From Pseudoalteromonas piscicida (GTDB lineage Bacteria > Pseudomonadota > Gammaproteobacteria > Enterobacterales > Alteromonadaceae), in assembly GCF_002744175.1 (NCBI RefSeq), contig NZ_NKHF01000035.1:1-64000 (forward strand): a stretch of 64,000 bases of DNA. The letters run 5' to 3'. This document shows, piece after piece, positions 19,338-29,294 of this stretch (within the stretch, counting starts at the first letter, position 1; the number at the start of each line of letters is the position of its first letter). The notes under the pieces were generated by a model. The model was not told the DNA's origin and ran no database searches. It saw nothing but the letters and a program-made list of their open reading frames with translations. The position numbers and the translations under genes were made by a program.

Positions 19338-20375
19338 TTACCTTAAAAAGCCTTTAGGTAGTTGCATTGTGATACAGTGCAAGCTACCAAATTGATGGAT
19401 GATTGGCAGACAATTAACGCCAATTACTGTTCTTTCTGGATGTGCTAGTGAGACTTTGTCTAACGCCTCTTGGTCTTTTTCATCGCCGTAAATTGGCACT
19501 AAGACGGTTTTATTTAGAATAAGATAGTTTGCATAAGTTGCAGGTAATCGTTCTCCGTCTTCATCAAATTTAGCGCTTGGCCATGGTAAACTGATCAGAT
19601 TATAGGGTTCACCATCGGCAGTGCGAAACGTACGTAGTTGATGCTCCATTTTGTTGAGGGCATCATAATGCTCGTCCGCCTTGTCATCACATTTCACGTA
19701 TACCAAAGTGTTGTTTGGTGCAAAGCGAACTAAGGTATCGATATGGCTATCGGTATCATCACCTGCAAGGTAACCATGATCAACCCATAAGAATGACGTC
19801 GCACCTAGCGCTTTTTTCAGGAGGAGCTCTAAATCGGTCTTACTTAAATGGGGGTTACGGTTCGGGTTGAGCAAACACTCAGATGTTGTCAGCAATACCT
19901 TAGACTCATTGATCTCTATGCCACCACCTTCAAGGACGACATCAAGCGATTCAAAAGCACAGTTTGGGTTTAATACCTGTTTGGCAACTTGTTTATTGAT
20001 ATTGTTATCAAGCTCTGCGGCAAACTTATTACCCCAACCGGTAAAGGTAAAGTCCTTAACACATAAGTTTCCATCGTCTGATTGTGTTGTCAAAGGACCA
20101 TGATCTCGTGCCCATGTGTCGTTACAGGGAGTAACCACAAAGTGGCACTGAGTTAAGTCAATTTCAGCGCCAGTTAGTAAGCTTTCGATATGTTGTTTTA
20201 GCGTTTCATCGTGCGCTACGATAACGACTTCTTGAACTTGCGTGATATGCTGGCAAAGTGCCACATACACAGGTTCAACGTCACTGAGAATGTCTCTCCA
20301 ATCGGTATCAGAATGGGGCCAAGTAAGAAGTATCGCGTCTTGTTGAGCCCATTCAGGGAGTAAAGTAAAACTCAT
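19338..20375 (-). CDS. aguA: Agmatine deiminase AguA
   Basis: Hydrolyses agmatine to N-carbamoylputrescine and ammonia. 345 residues of the guanidino-modifying (peptidylarginine deiminase-like) family. Seen: TWARDHGP (substrate Asp), LEGGGIEIN, the CLLNPNRNPHLSK loop, DDTDSHIDTLVRF (catalytic Asp and His), and the nucleophilic Cys near residue 334 in GSLHCITMQLP. It heads the minus-strand run that continues into aguB and mfd. It has no agmatine transporter or regulator beside it. Confidence 0.95.
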   Translation of the reverse strand: MSFTLLPEWAQQDAILLTWPHSDTDWRDILSDVEPVYVALCQHITQVQEVVIVAHDETLKQHIESLLTGAEIDLTQCHFVVTPCNDTWARDHGPLTTQSDDGNLCVKDFTFTGWGNKFAAELDNNINKQVAKQVLNPNCAFESLDVVLEGGGIEINESKVLLTTSECLLNPNRNPHLSKTDLELLLKKALGATSFLWVDHGYLAGDDTDSHIDTLVRFAPNNTLVYVKCDDKADEHYDALNKMEHQLRTFRTADGEPYNLISLPWPSAKFDEDGERLPATYANYLILNKTVLVPIYGDEKDQEALDKVSLAHPERTVIGVNCLPIIHQFGSLHCITMQLPKGFLR

Positions 20376-20487
20376 TAAATCATCACCATATAATAATAAG
20401 CCTATAGTTTATCATTAACCTTCGGTGTGTCAGTAAGTTTTGTCGTGTTTAATGAAAGTCAGGCTAAAATGTATCCGTATTGCAGCG

Positions 20488-21057
20488 TTACTGCTGCTCT
20501 TTTTGTTGCTTTTGTTTTAGTTGCCTTGTTTGGGCGTGTAAGCTTGCACGGACCAAAAGCTCTTGATCTGACTCTCTAATGGTCGTAAAGGCGAGGGTAT
20601 ACTTTGATTGCTCTTTTGCTAACACCTCAGAGTAGCAAAAGATAGCGCTGGCTTCGCTGCGAAGAAATACCTTAGTTCGTAACGCTTGGCCTATTTCATA
20701 ATCTTCGTCTAAGGTAACGGTCAGGCCACCGCCGCCATAACTGTCGCAGTAGAGACTGCTATCTTCCGGCTCTTCCGTTGCTAAAATATGACTGATTATA
20801 AGATCGATTTTCCGTGACTGAGCTTGTAGGTATGCGGCTAATTCATTCGCTGTATCCCCTAAGTTACGTAACGGGCGCAACGCATTCAGGTCTAGCTCGT
20901 TAATTTCATTTGCGAGCTTAAATAAAGGGGGAATTGCCGCCTCTAACTGGAACTCATTCTCGGGGACCATATTATCATCAACGGGATAAAGGTTTATCTG
21001 AACCGGTTCAGCTATTTGAAAATACTGTTCAAACAATTCCTGCAAATTCGCTTTCAT
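20488..21057 (-). CDS. PilZ-domain-like protein
   Basis: A 189-residue cytoplasmic protein with a helical N-terminal half (residues about 1-95: LFKLANEINELDLNALRPL, then DTANELAAYLQAQSRKID) and a beta-rich C-terminal half resembling a PilZ domain (DSYGGGGLTVTLDEDYEIGQALRTKVFL). The usual c-di-GMP-binding RxxxR motif is not evident, so it may be an atypical, non-binding PilZ. The C-terminus is Gln/Lys-rich (TRQLKQKQQKEQQ). It lies 64 bp after the chemoreceptor gene on the same strand, which suggests a motility or surface-signalling role. The domain call is tentative. Confidence 0.5.
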   Translation of the reverse strand: MKANLQELFEQYFQIAEPVQINLYPVDDNMVPENEFQLEAAIPPLFKLANEINELDLNALRPLRNLGDTANELAAYLQAQSRKIDLIISHILATEEPEDSSLYCDSYGGGGLTVTLDEDYEIGQALRTKVFLRSEASAIFCYSEVLAKEQSKYTLAFTTIRESDQELLVRASLHAQTRQLKQKQQKEQQ

Positions 21058-21121
21058 TTTTGTCTCTTGGCAATGCGCCGTTTATAACTGCCTCTATAGT
21101 AACGGTTTCGTTTAGCGATAA

Positions 21122-22990
21122 TCAAACTTTGAATTGCTCAAGGAGCTGTTCTTGGCTGGTAATTTTCTCCACCTGTGACTGCATTGTCGCATCTACGCTT
21201 TTCGCTTCACTGTAGACTGACTCAGAAATCTCTCTAATTGATGAGCTACTATTATTAACATTGTTGACGATGTCATTTTGCTCATTCAGCATGTCGGCTA
21301 TGCGAGAATTCAGCTCCACGATGTGGCGGATGGCACTACGCATGTCTTCTAGGGCGTTGCGAGTTTGATCTGCCTTTTCTACGGTTTTATCCACATAGTG
21401 TTGGCTTTGCTTCATTACTGTCACTGCACTTTCAGAGCCTGATTGTAATTGACTTATCATACCTCTGATCTCGGTGGTTGCTTCTTGTGTTCGCTGAGCG
21501 AGTGAGCGGACTTCATCTGCAACGACTGCAAATCCGCGGCCAGATTCACCTGCTCTGGCCGCTTCGATGGCAGCATTTAATGCCAACAGGTTGGTTTGCT
21601 CAGCAATGCCATTGATAACAGAAAGGATTTGTTCAATTGCGGTTGAAGAGCTTTCCAACTCGGTTACAACCGTCATTGCGGAGCTAATTTGATCAGATAA
21701 GGCTTGTATTGTTTCAGTTGTCTCTGCAACTATCTTCTCACCTTGAACTGCAACTTGATCTGTTGTCTTAATGGCTTCTGCTGCTTCATGGGCAGATTGT
21801 GTTACCTGATGCTCAGTCGTAGACATGTGTGTCGTGGCTTCATCGAGCACTTTAATGCTATTTAGCTGCTCTTGGATTGATAGTTTAGCCTGGTTAGCAA
21901 CATGGGATGTTTGCTGTGCATCATTATGGACTTCATGTCCTAAGCTCTGAATATTGGCTATAAGAGACTGGAGGCTAGCGGTAAAGGCGTTAAAATTCTT
22001 GGCTAGTGCGGCAAACTCCGGCTCATGTTCTGTATTGAGTCGAACTGTTAAGTCTGCATTACCGTCAGCTATCGCAGCCATTGCAGTATTAATTTCATCA
22101 AGAGGTTTTAATAGCAAGTTGATAACAAAAGAAAGTATTACTATAGCGAGCGCCACTGAGATAAAAGTAAAAATGGTGGCATCTCTTTGCAGCTTTGAAA
22201 TTGCTGAAAACACGGTACTTTCGTCAAGCATTACTCCTAAGTACCAGTCGAGCCCGTCAACCGCTTTGAATTGCACTAACTTGTCTTCACCTTTTACCTC
22301 TACATATTGGAGCTTATTAGAAATGCCGATGTCGCCAAGAAATGCGCTCGAGCTCTTACCATTGAATTTTATATCTGGGTGAGAAATGGTAGAGCCATCT
22401 TTGCTTACCATAAAGGCATACCCAGCACCGAGTAGATTAAATGAATTAATCATTTCTCCAAGCTTTGCCAAGCTGACATCGTAAAAAATAGCACCATTAA
22501 AGTTATTTTGTTTAAACACGGGGACGCCGATTGATACCACAATTTCATTACTCACGGCATCAGCATAGGGCGCGGTGATAATTAACTCTTTGGCATTTTT
22601 TGCGTCTGTATACCAAGGGCGCTTTCTGGGATCCCAGTCAGCACCCGGGTCCCAATTAGGGTCACTAGCGACATACTTGCCGGTTCGCTCTTCTCCATAG
22701 CCAATCAATAAAAAAGAGGAAGTCAACTGGGGCTGTGAAAGGATAGGGAAGGCTGCGTCGAGGTTGTCTGTTGACGCCACAAGATTGGTTGTCAAGGCGG
22801 CCAGTTCAGTCGCACCATTCATTTGTGCCGTGACAGTATTACTGATCCCTTGAATAATCTCATTAATACTCTGTTCTGCTTGTTCTTTAATTGCCGATTG
22901 CACAGAAAAGTATTGGATAATAGACAGTACGAGTAATGCCAGTAACAGCACTAGCGCAGAAACGGATACAACTTTGTGTTTGAACTTCAC
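21122..22990 (-). CDS. Methyl-accepting chemotaxis protein with dCache sensor
   Basis: Membrane chemoreceptor of about 622 residues. A first membrane segment ([18 protein letters not shown]) precedes a periplasmic dCache-type ligand domain with the mark [10 protein letters not shown] and [22 protein letters not shown] second membrane helix ([19 protein letters not shown]), a HAMP domain and the signalling helices follow; the conserved hairpin reads [20 protein letters not shown] and [17 protein letters not shown]. The ligand type is probably an amino acid or small organic molecule, inferred only from the dCache class. I chose a GTG at 22990 because GGAG lies 7 nt upstream and homologues begin with a KFKHK-like start; an in-frame ATG at 23017 is the alternative. 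Confidence 0.92.
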   Translation of the reverse strand: MKFKHKVVSVSALVLLLALLVLSIIQYFSVQSAIKEQAEQSINEIIQGISNTVTAQMNGATELAALTTNLVASTDNLDAAFPILSQPQLTSSFLLIGYGEERTGKYVASDPNWDPGADWDPRKRPWYTDAKNAKELIITAPYADAVSNEIVVSIGVPVFKQNNFNGAIFYDVSLAKLGEMINSFNLLGAGYAFMVSKDGSTISHPDIKFNGKSSSAFLGDIGISNKLQYVEVKGEDKLVQFKAVDGLDWYLGVMLDESTVFSAISKLQRDATIFTFISVALAIVILSFVINLLLKPLDEINTAMAAIADGNADLTVRLNTEHEPEFAALAKNFNAFTASLQSLIANIQSLGHEVHNDAQQTSHVANQAKLSIQEQLNSIKVLDEATTHMSTTEHQVTQSAHEAAEAIKTTDQVAVQGEKIVAETTETIQALSDQISSAMTVVTELESSSTAIEQILSVINGIAEQTNLLALNAAIEAARAGESGRGFAVVADEVRSLAQRTQEATTEIRGMISQLQSGSESAVTVMKQSQHYVDKTVEKADQTRNALEDMRSAIRHIVELNSRIADMLNEQNDIVNNVNNSSSSIREISESVYSEAKSVDATMQSQVEKITSQEQLLEQFKV

Positions 22991-23151
22991 GGCCGCACTC
23001 CAATGTGGTTGATACATTAAAGTTATGACATTTAATAAGAAAATGCCAAACCTAAAGCTATGAATTAGCTTTTATTCACTATCATTGCAGTTTTATTAAT
23101 TATTTATTCATGAGGGCTAGCCTAGACTTTAGTACTTCAAAGAGGAGAAAT

Positions 23152-24114
23152 ATGATGTACAAACCTGTTTTAACGGCTATTGCGTCTGCAATGGTACTCG
23201 CTGCATGTGGCGGTGGTTCAAGCTCTGATCAAAACAACAACAATACAACGGAACCGGCGCAAAAAACGACGGTTAGTGTTGGGGTTTCAGACGCCGCAGT
23301 CAATAACTTAGAGGAAGTTAATTTAGTGATCCAACGCTTAACTTTCAGAGGAGCTGGGCAGGATGATGTCACATTTGATACCTTGGATGCACAAGGTAAC
23401 CCAATGAAAATAAATTTGTTAGATTACACTGGCGATGATTTTTATCTGGTGGTTAATGATCAAGAAATAGCAGCTGGGAACTATGAGTGGATAAGAGCTG
23501 ATATTGTCAATGGAAGTAATGGTGCTAATTTTGATATGGTGTCTAACGTGCGCTTTTTAGATGGTAGTCAGGCCCCCTTAGCGGTAACTCGTAAAGGCAA
23601 TGATGGCATTGGTGAAATTCAACTTAATGACTTTTCATTGAATGAAGGGAAGAACCAAATTGTACTTGAGTTTGACCTGAATAAAGCACTCTTAAAACGT
23701 GGCAATGACGACACAGTTTACTTAAAACCAACGGCCGTTCGTTTGGAAAACCTACTAACTAGCTTTGAAATTGAAGGTACAGTGAGTGAAGCGCTTAAAA
23801 ATGCATGTATCGCAGATAATGCTGACCTAGTCCCAGCTGTTGGTGAATACAAGCATGTTGTGTATTTGTACCAAGCAGATGTTGAAGTACCGAGTGATAT
23901 TAGTGAAGCAGACTCTGCACCGGTAGCAACAGCAAATGTAGATGCTGAAAGTGAATATGAGTTAGCATTTATTGGCGCTGGAGACTATAAACTCGGTTAT
24001 TCATGCCTTGGACACTTAGATGATGTAGAAACAAACGATACAAACTTCAGTCTATATCAAACTAAGGAAGTTACCGTCTCGCAAGATACTGAAGTCAACT
24101 TTGATATCAATTAA
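23152..24114 (+). CDS. DUF4382 domain lipoprotein
   Basis: About 320 residues with a lipoprotein signal; lipobox LAAC puts the lipidated Cys at residue 19, followed by a Gly/Ser and Asn-rich spacer. Residues about 35-205 match the DUF4382 domain (VSVGVSDAAVNNLEEVNLVIQ, LLDYTGDDFYLVVND, AAGNYEWIRADIV, VYLKPTAVRLEN). A second, beta-rich carbohydrate-binding-like part follows (residues about 215-320). The function is unknown; it is likely a surface or periplasmic protein. ATG 23152 is chosen because AGAGGAG lies just upstream; the frame is open from 23110 but that part lacks a signal peptide. Confidence 0.8.
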   Translation: MMYKPVLTAIASAMVLAACGGGSSSDQNNNNTTEPAQKTTVSVGVSDAAVNNLEEVNLVIQRLTFRGAGQDDVTFDTLDAQGNPMKINLLDYTGDDFYLVVNDQEIAAGNYEWIRADIVNGSNGANFDMVSNVRFLDGSQAPLAVTRKGNDGIGEIQLNDFSLNEGKNQIVLEFDLNKALLKRGNDDTVYLKPTAVRLENLLTSFEIEGTVSEALKNACIADNADLVPAVGEYKHVVYLYQADVEVPSDISEADSAPVATANVDAESEYELAFIGAGDYKLGYSCLGHLDDVETNDTNFSLYQTKEVTVSQDTEVNFDIN

Positions 24115-24131
24115 TCTTGTGGAAAGACAAT

Positions 24132-24161
24132 AAAAAAGGGCTTCAATTGAAGCCCTTTTTT
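24132..24161. terminator. Bidirectional Rho-independent terminator
   Basis: A-run, GGGCTTCAATTGAAGCCC, T-run. The stem is perfectly symmetrical and has T tracts in both directions, so it ends both the DUF4382 gene and the convergent ald. Confidence 0.92.
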
Positions 24162-24172
24162 CAACTTATAAA

Positions 24173-25294
24173 TTAAGCGTTTTCTAGTGCTGCGCGAGGG
24201 TCAACATATTCCATGTTGAAACCTTCAGCTACTTCTTTACATGTGATTTGACCTTTAAGAACGTTTAAGCCGTCCATAAAGTGTTTATCGCTAAGAAGTG
24301 CTTCTTTGTAGCCTAAATTAGCAAGCTTGATAATGTAAGGCAGCGTTGCATTATTTAGTGCAAATGTTGAAGTGCGTGGAACCGCACCTGGCATGTTAGC
24401 AACACAATAGTGAACTACTTCATCAACAATGTAAGTTGGCTCTGCGTGTGTCGTTGCTTTAGAAGTTGCAATACAACCACCTTGGTCGATTGCAACGTCA
24501 ACGATAGCGGCACCTGGCTTCATTGCTTTGATGTGTTCAGCAGTCACTAATTTAGGCGCAGCAGCACCTGGGATAAGTACACCGCCGATCACTAGATCTG
24601 CTTCTAGTACGTGCTTCTCAAGCGCATCAGCAGTAGAGTAGATTACTTTAGCTTGGCTACCAAACTGAGCGTTTAATGAACGTAGTACGTCAATGTTACG
24701 GTCAAGAATAGTAACGTCAGCACCAAGACCAACAGCCATTTGTGCAGCGTTACGACCAACCATACCACCACCGATCACAACAACTTTAGCTGGCTCAACG
24801 CCTGGTACACCACCTAGTAGCATACCACGACCTTCGCGTGACTTCTCAAGGGCCTGAGCACCAGCTTGAATTGACATACGACCAGCTACTTCAGACATTG
24901 GTGCTAGTAGTGGCAGACCACCGCGAGCATCAGTTACCGTTTCGTATGCAATACAGATAGAGCCACTTTTCACTAGATCTTCAGTTTGTGGAAGATCTGG
25001 TGCTAGGTGAAGGTAAGTGAATAGAATTTGATCTTCACGTAGCATTGCACGTTCAACAGCTTGAGGCTCTTTAACTTTAACAATCATATCTGCTGTAGCA
25101 AATACGTCTGCTGCTGTGTCTAATACTTTAGCTCCAACTTGAACATAATCTTCGTCAGTGAAGCCAATGCCAATACCTGCATTTGTTTCAACAACGACTT
25201 CGTGACCGTGATTGATTAGTTCACGAACGCTCGCAGGAACCATACCAACGCGGTATTCGTGGTTTTTTATCTCTTTAGGTACACCAATAATCAT
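24173..25294 (-). CDS. ald: Alanine dehydrogenase
   Basis: NAD-dependent, reversible deamination of L-alanine to pyruvate and ammonia. 373 residues, family length. It starts [20 protein letters not shown] and carries the substrate Lys region VKVKEPQ, the catalytic His in YLHLAPD, and the NAD fold [24 protein letters not shown]. The gene is divergent from lrp across a 140-bp AT-rich gap; regulation by Lrp is likely by analogy with other Alteromonadales, but no site was proven here. Confidence 0.96.
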   Translation of the reverse strand: MIIGVPKEIKNHEYRVGMVPASVRELINHGHEVVVETNAGIGIGFTDEDYVQVGAKVLDTAADVFATADMIVKVKEPQAVERAMLREDQILFTYLHLAPDLPQTEDLVKSGSICIAYETVTDARGGLPLLAPMSEVAGRMSIQAGAQALEKSREGRGMLLGGVPGVEPAKVVVIGGGMVGRNAAQMAVGLGADVTILDRNIDVLRSLNAQFGSQAKVIYSTADALEKHVLEADLVIGGVLIPGAAAPKLVTAEHIKAMKPGAAIVDVAIDQGGCIATSKATTHAEPTYIVDEVVHYCVANMPGAVPRTSTFALNNATLPYIIKLANLGYKEALLSDKHFMDGLNVLKGQITCKEVAEGFNMEYVDPRAALENA

Positions 25295-25434
25295 AATATT
25301 CGCCTCAAAATAAGAACGGGGTAAAATTTTTGACTATTATATTTACCTATAGCCAGTGTGTCTCACTGTTTTAATATTAAAGTGTAGTGATATACTCTAA
25401 ATTAACGAATCGTTCAGGATAAAAAACTACACTT

Positions 25435-25914
25435 ATGTATCAACAACTAGACAGAATCGACAGAAAGATTTTAGTAGAACTTCAGAAGGATGGCAGAATT
25501 TCTAATGTTGAATTAGCGAAACGCATCGGATTAAGCGCTACGCCTTGCTTAGAGCGGGTGAAAAAACTAGAGCGCGAAGGATTTATTCGCGGTTATAAAG
25601 CGGTAGTCGATCCTGCTAAGCTTGGGCAAGGGCTTTTGGTGTTTGTAGAAGTCACAGTGAATAAAAATTCGCCTGATGTATTTGATAGATTCAACCAAGC
25701 CGTCAAGCAGCACGACGAAATTATAGAATGTCACCTTGTCTCGGGTAGCTTCGACTACTTACTCAAAACACGAGTGACTGATATGTCAGAATACCGAGGT
25801 GTACTAGGCGAAATATTACTCAAGCTGCCAAATATAAGTGAAAGCCGTACATTTGTTGTAATGGAAGAGGTAAAAGGTGAAGAAGGAGAAGTAATAAAAC
25901 CTTGTGCACCTTGA
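25435..25914 (+). CDS. lrp: Leucine-responsive regulatory protein Lrp
   Basis: A global feast/famine regulator that senses leucine. 159 residues. The N-terminal helix-turn-helix reads RISNVELAKRIGLSATPCLERVKKLEREG; the C-terminal RAM domain includes IIECHLVSGSFDYLLKTRVTDMSEYR and TFVVMEEVK, as in E. coli Lrp. The neighbour ftsK confirms true Lrp rather than a distant AsnC paralogue. It differs from the E. coli protein in a shorter N-terminus and a distinct Glu-rich tail (KGEEGEVIKPCAP). Confidence 0.95.
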   Translation: MYQQLDRIDRKILVELQKDGRISNVELAKRIGLSATPCLERVKKLEREGFIRGYKAVVDPAKLGQGLLVFVEVTVNKNSPDVFDRFNQAVKQHDEIIECHLVSGSFDYLLKTRVTDMSEYRGVLGEILLKLPNISESRTFVVMEEVKGEEGEVIKPCAP

Positions 25915-26028
25915 GGTATTTCTTGGTAAGGTGTAAGTATATACAGCAATACTAACGCAAATCACTAATTTGCTGACGTTTTGGGCTTAATTAGCCCAGA
26001 AAAGAAACAGAAAAAAGGTTTAATTACA

Positions 26029-28656
26029 ATGCGCTTAAATGGTGTGCAACGCCTCTTAGAGACAGGTTTGATTGTAAGCACGGCAGCGGCAATATTTATG
26101 TTGTGTGCGTTGATAAGCTTCGACCCAGCGGACCCTGCTTGGACTCAATCCGGTGAATACGTAAAAGTTAACAATATAACGGGTGCTGCAGGCGCATGGC
26201 TGGCAGATATTATGCTCCTCAGCTTTGGCTGGTTAGCTTTTCTGATCCCTGCTGCACTGCAATTTCTTGGTTATCTTATATTTAAAAAACCGCACAAATT
26301 GCTGCAACTGGATTACACCACATTAGGTTTACGCTTAATTGGTGCCACACTCTTTATTACGTCAGCAAGCGCTATCAGCAGTATAAATTTTGACGATATT
26401 TATAACTTTTCGTCAGGTGGGGTAGTAGGGGATGTAGTTGCAGGGGCCATGATGCCTGCCTTTAATTTTACAGGTACTTCTATATTACTCCTTTGTTTCT
26501 TCTTTGCGGGGCTTACACTGCTTACAGGCGTGTCTTGGGTTGAGTTTGTTGATTATTTAGGGGAGCAGGTGCTCGCTGGATTCAGGTGGCTGCGTGATAA
26601 AATTTCAGCCAAAGGAGATGACCCTCAAGAGCCTGTAAACGCGAAGCAGTCTGAGCCCGCTGTTACAGCTAGTGAACAGGTTGACTCAGAAGAACCCGTG
26701 TTACGTGTTGTCCAAGAAGAAACTGTGGCTATTACCGAGCGAGCAGAAAGTGACGACGGTGAAGGTAACAAGGATAACTCAGTAGTAGAAGACGACGAGG
26801 AAACGCCAAGTGGCCTTGGAAAACTCAAGGATAAGTTATTCAAAAAATCAAATGATGCCAGCGTTGCAAAAGCTGCGACAGATAATGATGCTCAAGTGGC
26901 ACCGTCAAATGGGCCGTCTGTTTTTGATGAGCTTGATGATATTCTAGAGCAAGAAATCAACTTTTCTGCAATTGAAGATGAGCCACTCGATACGGTTGCT
27001 GCGCTTAATGCTCTAGACGAAGCGCCAGTACATGAAACTAAGGTGGTTTCCCCAGCTAGGCCTCTCAAATCAAAGCCCACTGAAAAACCAGCAGCTAATG
27101 GGTATCAGCCGCCGCCAAGTGCAAAAGAACAATTTGAAGCACTACTAGAAGCTGAGCCGCCAACTGATCCACTGCCGTCGCTTGATTTATTGGATAGACC
27201 AGATAAAGCGAAGAACCCAATTTCGCAAGAAGAGCTTGAGCAGGTTTCTCGTTTGGTAGAAACAAAATTATTGGACTTTAACGTCCAAGCTAAGGTTGTT
27301 GGCGTATATCCAGGACCCGTTGTTACTCGATTTGAACTTGATCTTGCTCCGGGTATTAAAGTCGCTAAAATCACGGGTCTTGCTAAGGACCTAGCGCGTT
27401 CACTCTCAGCGGTTAGTGTTCGCGTTGTTGAAGTGATCCCTGGTAAGACATATGTTGGCCTAGAGTTACCGAACAAACATCGCGAAATCGTGCGCCTATC
27501 AGAGGTTATCGACGCGCCTAAATTTGAGCAGAATCCATCACCGTTGACTATGGTGCTCGGAAAAGACATCGCTGGCCAACCTGTTGTCGCTGATTTAGCA
27601 AAAATGCCGCACTTGCTGGTGGCAGGTACAACGGGGTCTGGTAAGTCAGTTGGCGTTAATGTCATGATTTTAAGCTTGTTATACAAGTCTCCGCCGGAAG
27701 ATGTGCGAATGATCATGATAGACCCAAAAATGCTTGAACTTTCTGTCTATGAAGGTATCCCACATTTATTGTGTGAGGTTGTTACCGACATGAAAGAAGC
27801 GGCCAATGCACTACGCTGGTGTGTTGGTGAGATGGAGCGTCGGTATAAACTGATGTCTGCCCTCGGCGTGAGGAATTTAAAAGGCTATAACCAAAAGATT
27901 AAAGAGGCAAAAGAGGCGGGACACCCCATTCTTGATCCCCTATTTAAAGATACTGATGGCATGGCAGATGAGCCTGAAGCGCTAGATAAATTACCGAGTA
28001 TCGTTGTAGTCATAGATGAATTTGCTGACATGATGATGATTGTTGGTAAAAAAGTTGAAGAGTTGATTGCTCGTATAGCACAAAAGGCACGTGCAGCTGG
28101 TATTCACTTGGTACTTGCGACGCAACGTCCATCAGTTGATGTTATTACGGGACTTATCAAGGCAAACATCCCAACACGAATGGCTTTCCAAGTCTCGAGT
28201 AAAATTGACTCACGAACCATATTGGACCAGCAAGGTGCGGAAAACCTACTGGGGATGGGTGATATGCTCTATTTACCACCCGGTACAAGTGTACCTGTAC
28301 GTGTTCACGGTGCATTTGTAGACGACCATGAAGTTCATGCTGTGGTCAGTGATTGGAAAGCTAGAGGAAAGCCTAACTATGTAGAGGAAATTCTATGTGG
28401 GGAGGCGACGGAGGATATTTTACTTCCGGGTGAAGCGCCTGAAGGAGGAGATGATGAATCAGATCCTTTATATGACGAAGCAGTAGGTTTTGTTATTGAG
28501 ACAGGCAAAGTTTCAGTGTCTAGTGTTCAGCGTAAGTTACGTGTGGGCTATAACCGAGCAGCTCGATTAGTAGAGCAAATGGAGATGTCTGGAGTAGTGA
28601 GTGCACCGGGTCACAACGGCGCGAGAGAAGTATTGGTAAAAGGTGGAGCCAATTAA
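26029..28656 (+). CDS. ftsK: DNA translocase FtsK
   Basis: Couples chromosome-dimer resolution and terminus segregation to division at the septum. About 875 residues. Four or so membrane helices occupy residues about 15-175. A low-complexity acidic/Ala/Pro linker spans about 200-395. The motor contains the Walker A region [20 protein letters not shown], Walker [13 protein letters not shown], and [19 protein letters not shown]. The C-terminal gamma winged helix ([21 protein letters not shown]) reads KOPS-type sites. I prefer ATG 26029, where homologues begin; an in-frame TTG at 25981 sits inside a TGGGCT/AGCCCA hairpin and is less likely. It shares a TAATG overlap with lolA. Confidence 0.96.
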   Translation: MRLNGVQRLLETGLIVSTAAAIFMLCALISFDPADPAWTQSGEYVKVNNITGAAGAWLADIMLLSFGWLAFLIPAALQFLGYLIFKKPHKLLQLDYTTLGLRLIGATLFITSASAISSINFDDIYNFSSGGVVGDVVAGAMMPAFNFTGTSILLLCFFFAGLTLLTGVSWVEFVDYLGEQVLAGFRWLRDKISAKGDDPQEPVNAKQSEPAVTASEQVDSEEPVLRVVQEETVAITERAESDDGEGNKDNSVVEDDEETPSGLGKLKDKLFKKSNDASVAKAATDNDAQVAPSNGPSVFDELDDILEQEINFSAIEDEPLDTVAALNALDEAPVHETKVVSPARPLKSKPTEKPAANGYQPPPSAKEQFEALLEAEPPTDPLPSLDLLDRPDKAKNPISQEELEQVSRLVETKLLDFNVQAKVVGVYPGPVVTRFELDLAPGIKVAKITGLAKDLARSLSAVSVRVVEVIPGKTYVGLELPNKHREIVRLSEVIDAPKFEQNPSPLTMVLGKDIAGQPVVADLAKMPHLLVAGTTGSGKSVGVNVMILSLLYKSPPEDVRMIMIDPKMLELSVYEGIPHLLCEVVTDMKEAANALRWCVGEMERRYKLMSALGVRNLKGYNQKIKEAKEAGHPILDPLFKDTDGMADEPEALDKLPSIVVVIDEFADMMMIVGKKVEELIARIAQKARAAGIHLVLATQRPSVDVITGLIKANIPTRMAFQVSSKIDSRTILDQQGAENLLGMGDMLYLPPGTSVPVRVHGAFVDDHEVHAVVSDWKARGKPNYVEEILCGEATEDILLPGEAPEGGDDESDPLYDEAVGFVIETGKVSVSSVQRKLRVGYNRAARLVEQMEMSGVVSAPGHNGAREVLVKGGAN

Positions 28657-29294
28657 TGAAGACAGTTAATAAAGTTGCTTTGCTTGCAATGTTATCAAGT
28701 TTAGTTAGTCAGCCTGTTTGGGCTGATGAAGCGGCAATGCAAAGCTTAAAAGGCAAGTTAGCGCAACTAACTAGCTTTCAAGGTCAATTTGAGCAAGTGG
28801 TTCATGATCAAGAAGGAAATGAATTACAGACGGGTTCTGGGAGTATTACCTTAGCGCAACCATTAAAAATTCGTTGGCAGCAAGAAATGCCGGATGATAC
28901 GTTATTTGTATCTAGTGGCGAGACTACGTATTACTACGATACATTTGCTGAACAGGTGACGGTTTTAGATACCACGAAACTAATCGACACGACGCCTTTT
29001 GTGTTACTTACCACGCAAGAGAGTGGTCAATGGTCAAAATATAACGTTGAACTTGACCGTCATCAGTATCTAATTACTCCGAAAAACAAGGTGGATTCTC
29101 AGGTAGAGCAATTAACACTGAGCTTTGATGCCAACAATGAAGGGTTAGCAAAGTTAACGGTTAATGACATCTCTGGCCAAGTTTCCACATTTAGTTTTAA
29201 GCAAAGCAAAGTGAACGTACCGGTTAAAGACAGTATGTTTGAATTTGTCATTCCTGAAGGAGTGGTCGTTGACGACCAAAGAGGCAGTGACTAG
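28656..29294 (+). CDS. lolA: Outer-membrane lipoprotein carrier LolA
   Basis: Periplasmic chaperone that ferries lipoproteins from LolCDE to LolB. 212 residues with a signal peptide ending near QPVWA-DE. The fold starts with LKGKLAQLTSFQGQFEQVVHDQ and includes LAQPLKIRWQ and YYYDTFAEQVTV, the usual LolA pattern. The start overlaps the ftsK stop by one base (TAATG). The end overlaps the proposed GTG start of rarA. Confidence 0.95.
   Translation: MKTVNKVALLAMLSSLVSQPVWADEAAMQSLKGKLAQLTSFQGQFEQVVHDQEGNELQTGSGSITLAQPLKIRWQQEMPDDTLFVSSGETTYYYDTFAEQVTVLDTTKLIDTTPFVLLTTQESGQWSKYNVELDRHQYLITPKNKVDSQVEQLTLSFDANNEGLAKLTVNDISGQVSTFSFKQSKVNVPVKDSMFEFVIPEGVVVDDQRGSD

Noticed and set aside
25981-26028. 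TTG start for ftsK
   Set aside because: The TTG lies within a small hairpin and homologues start near the ATG at 26029.
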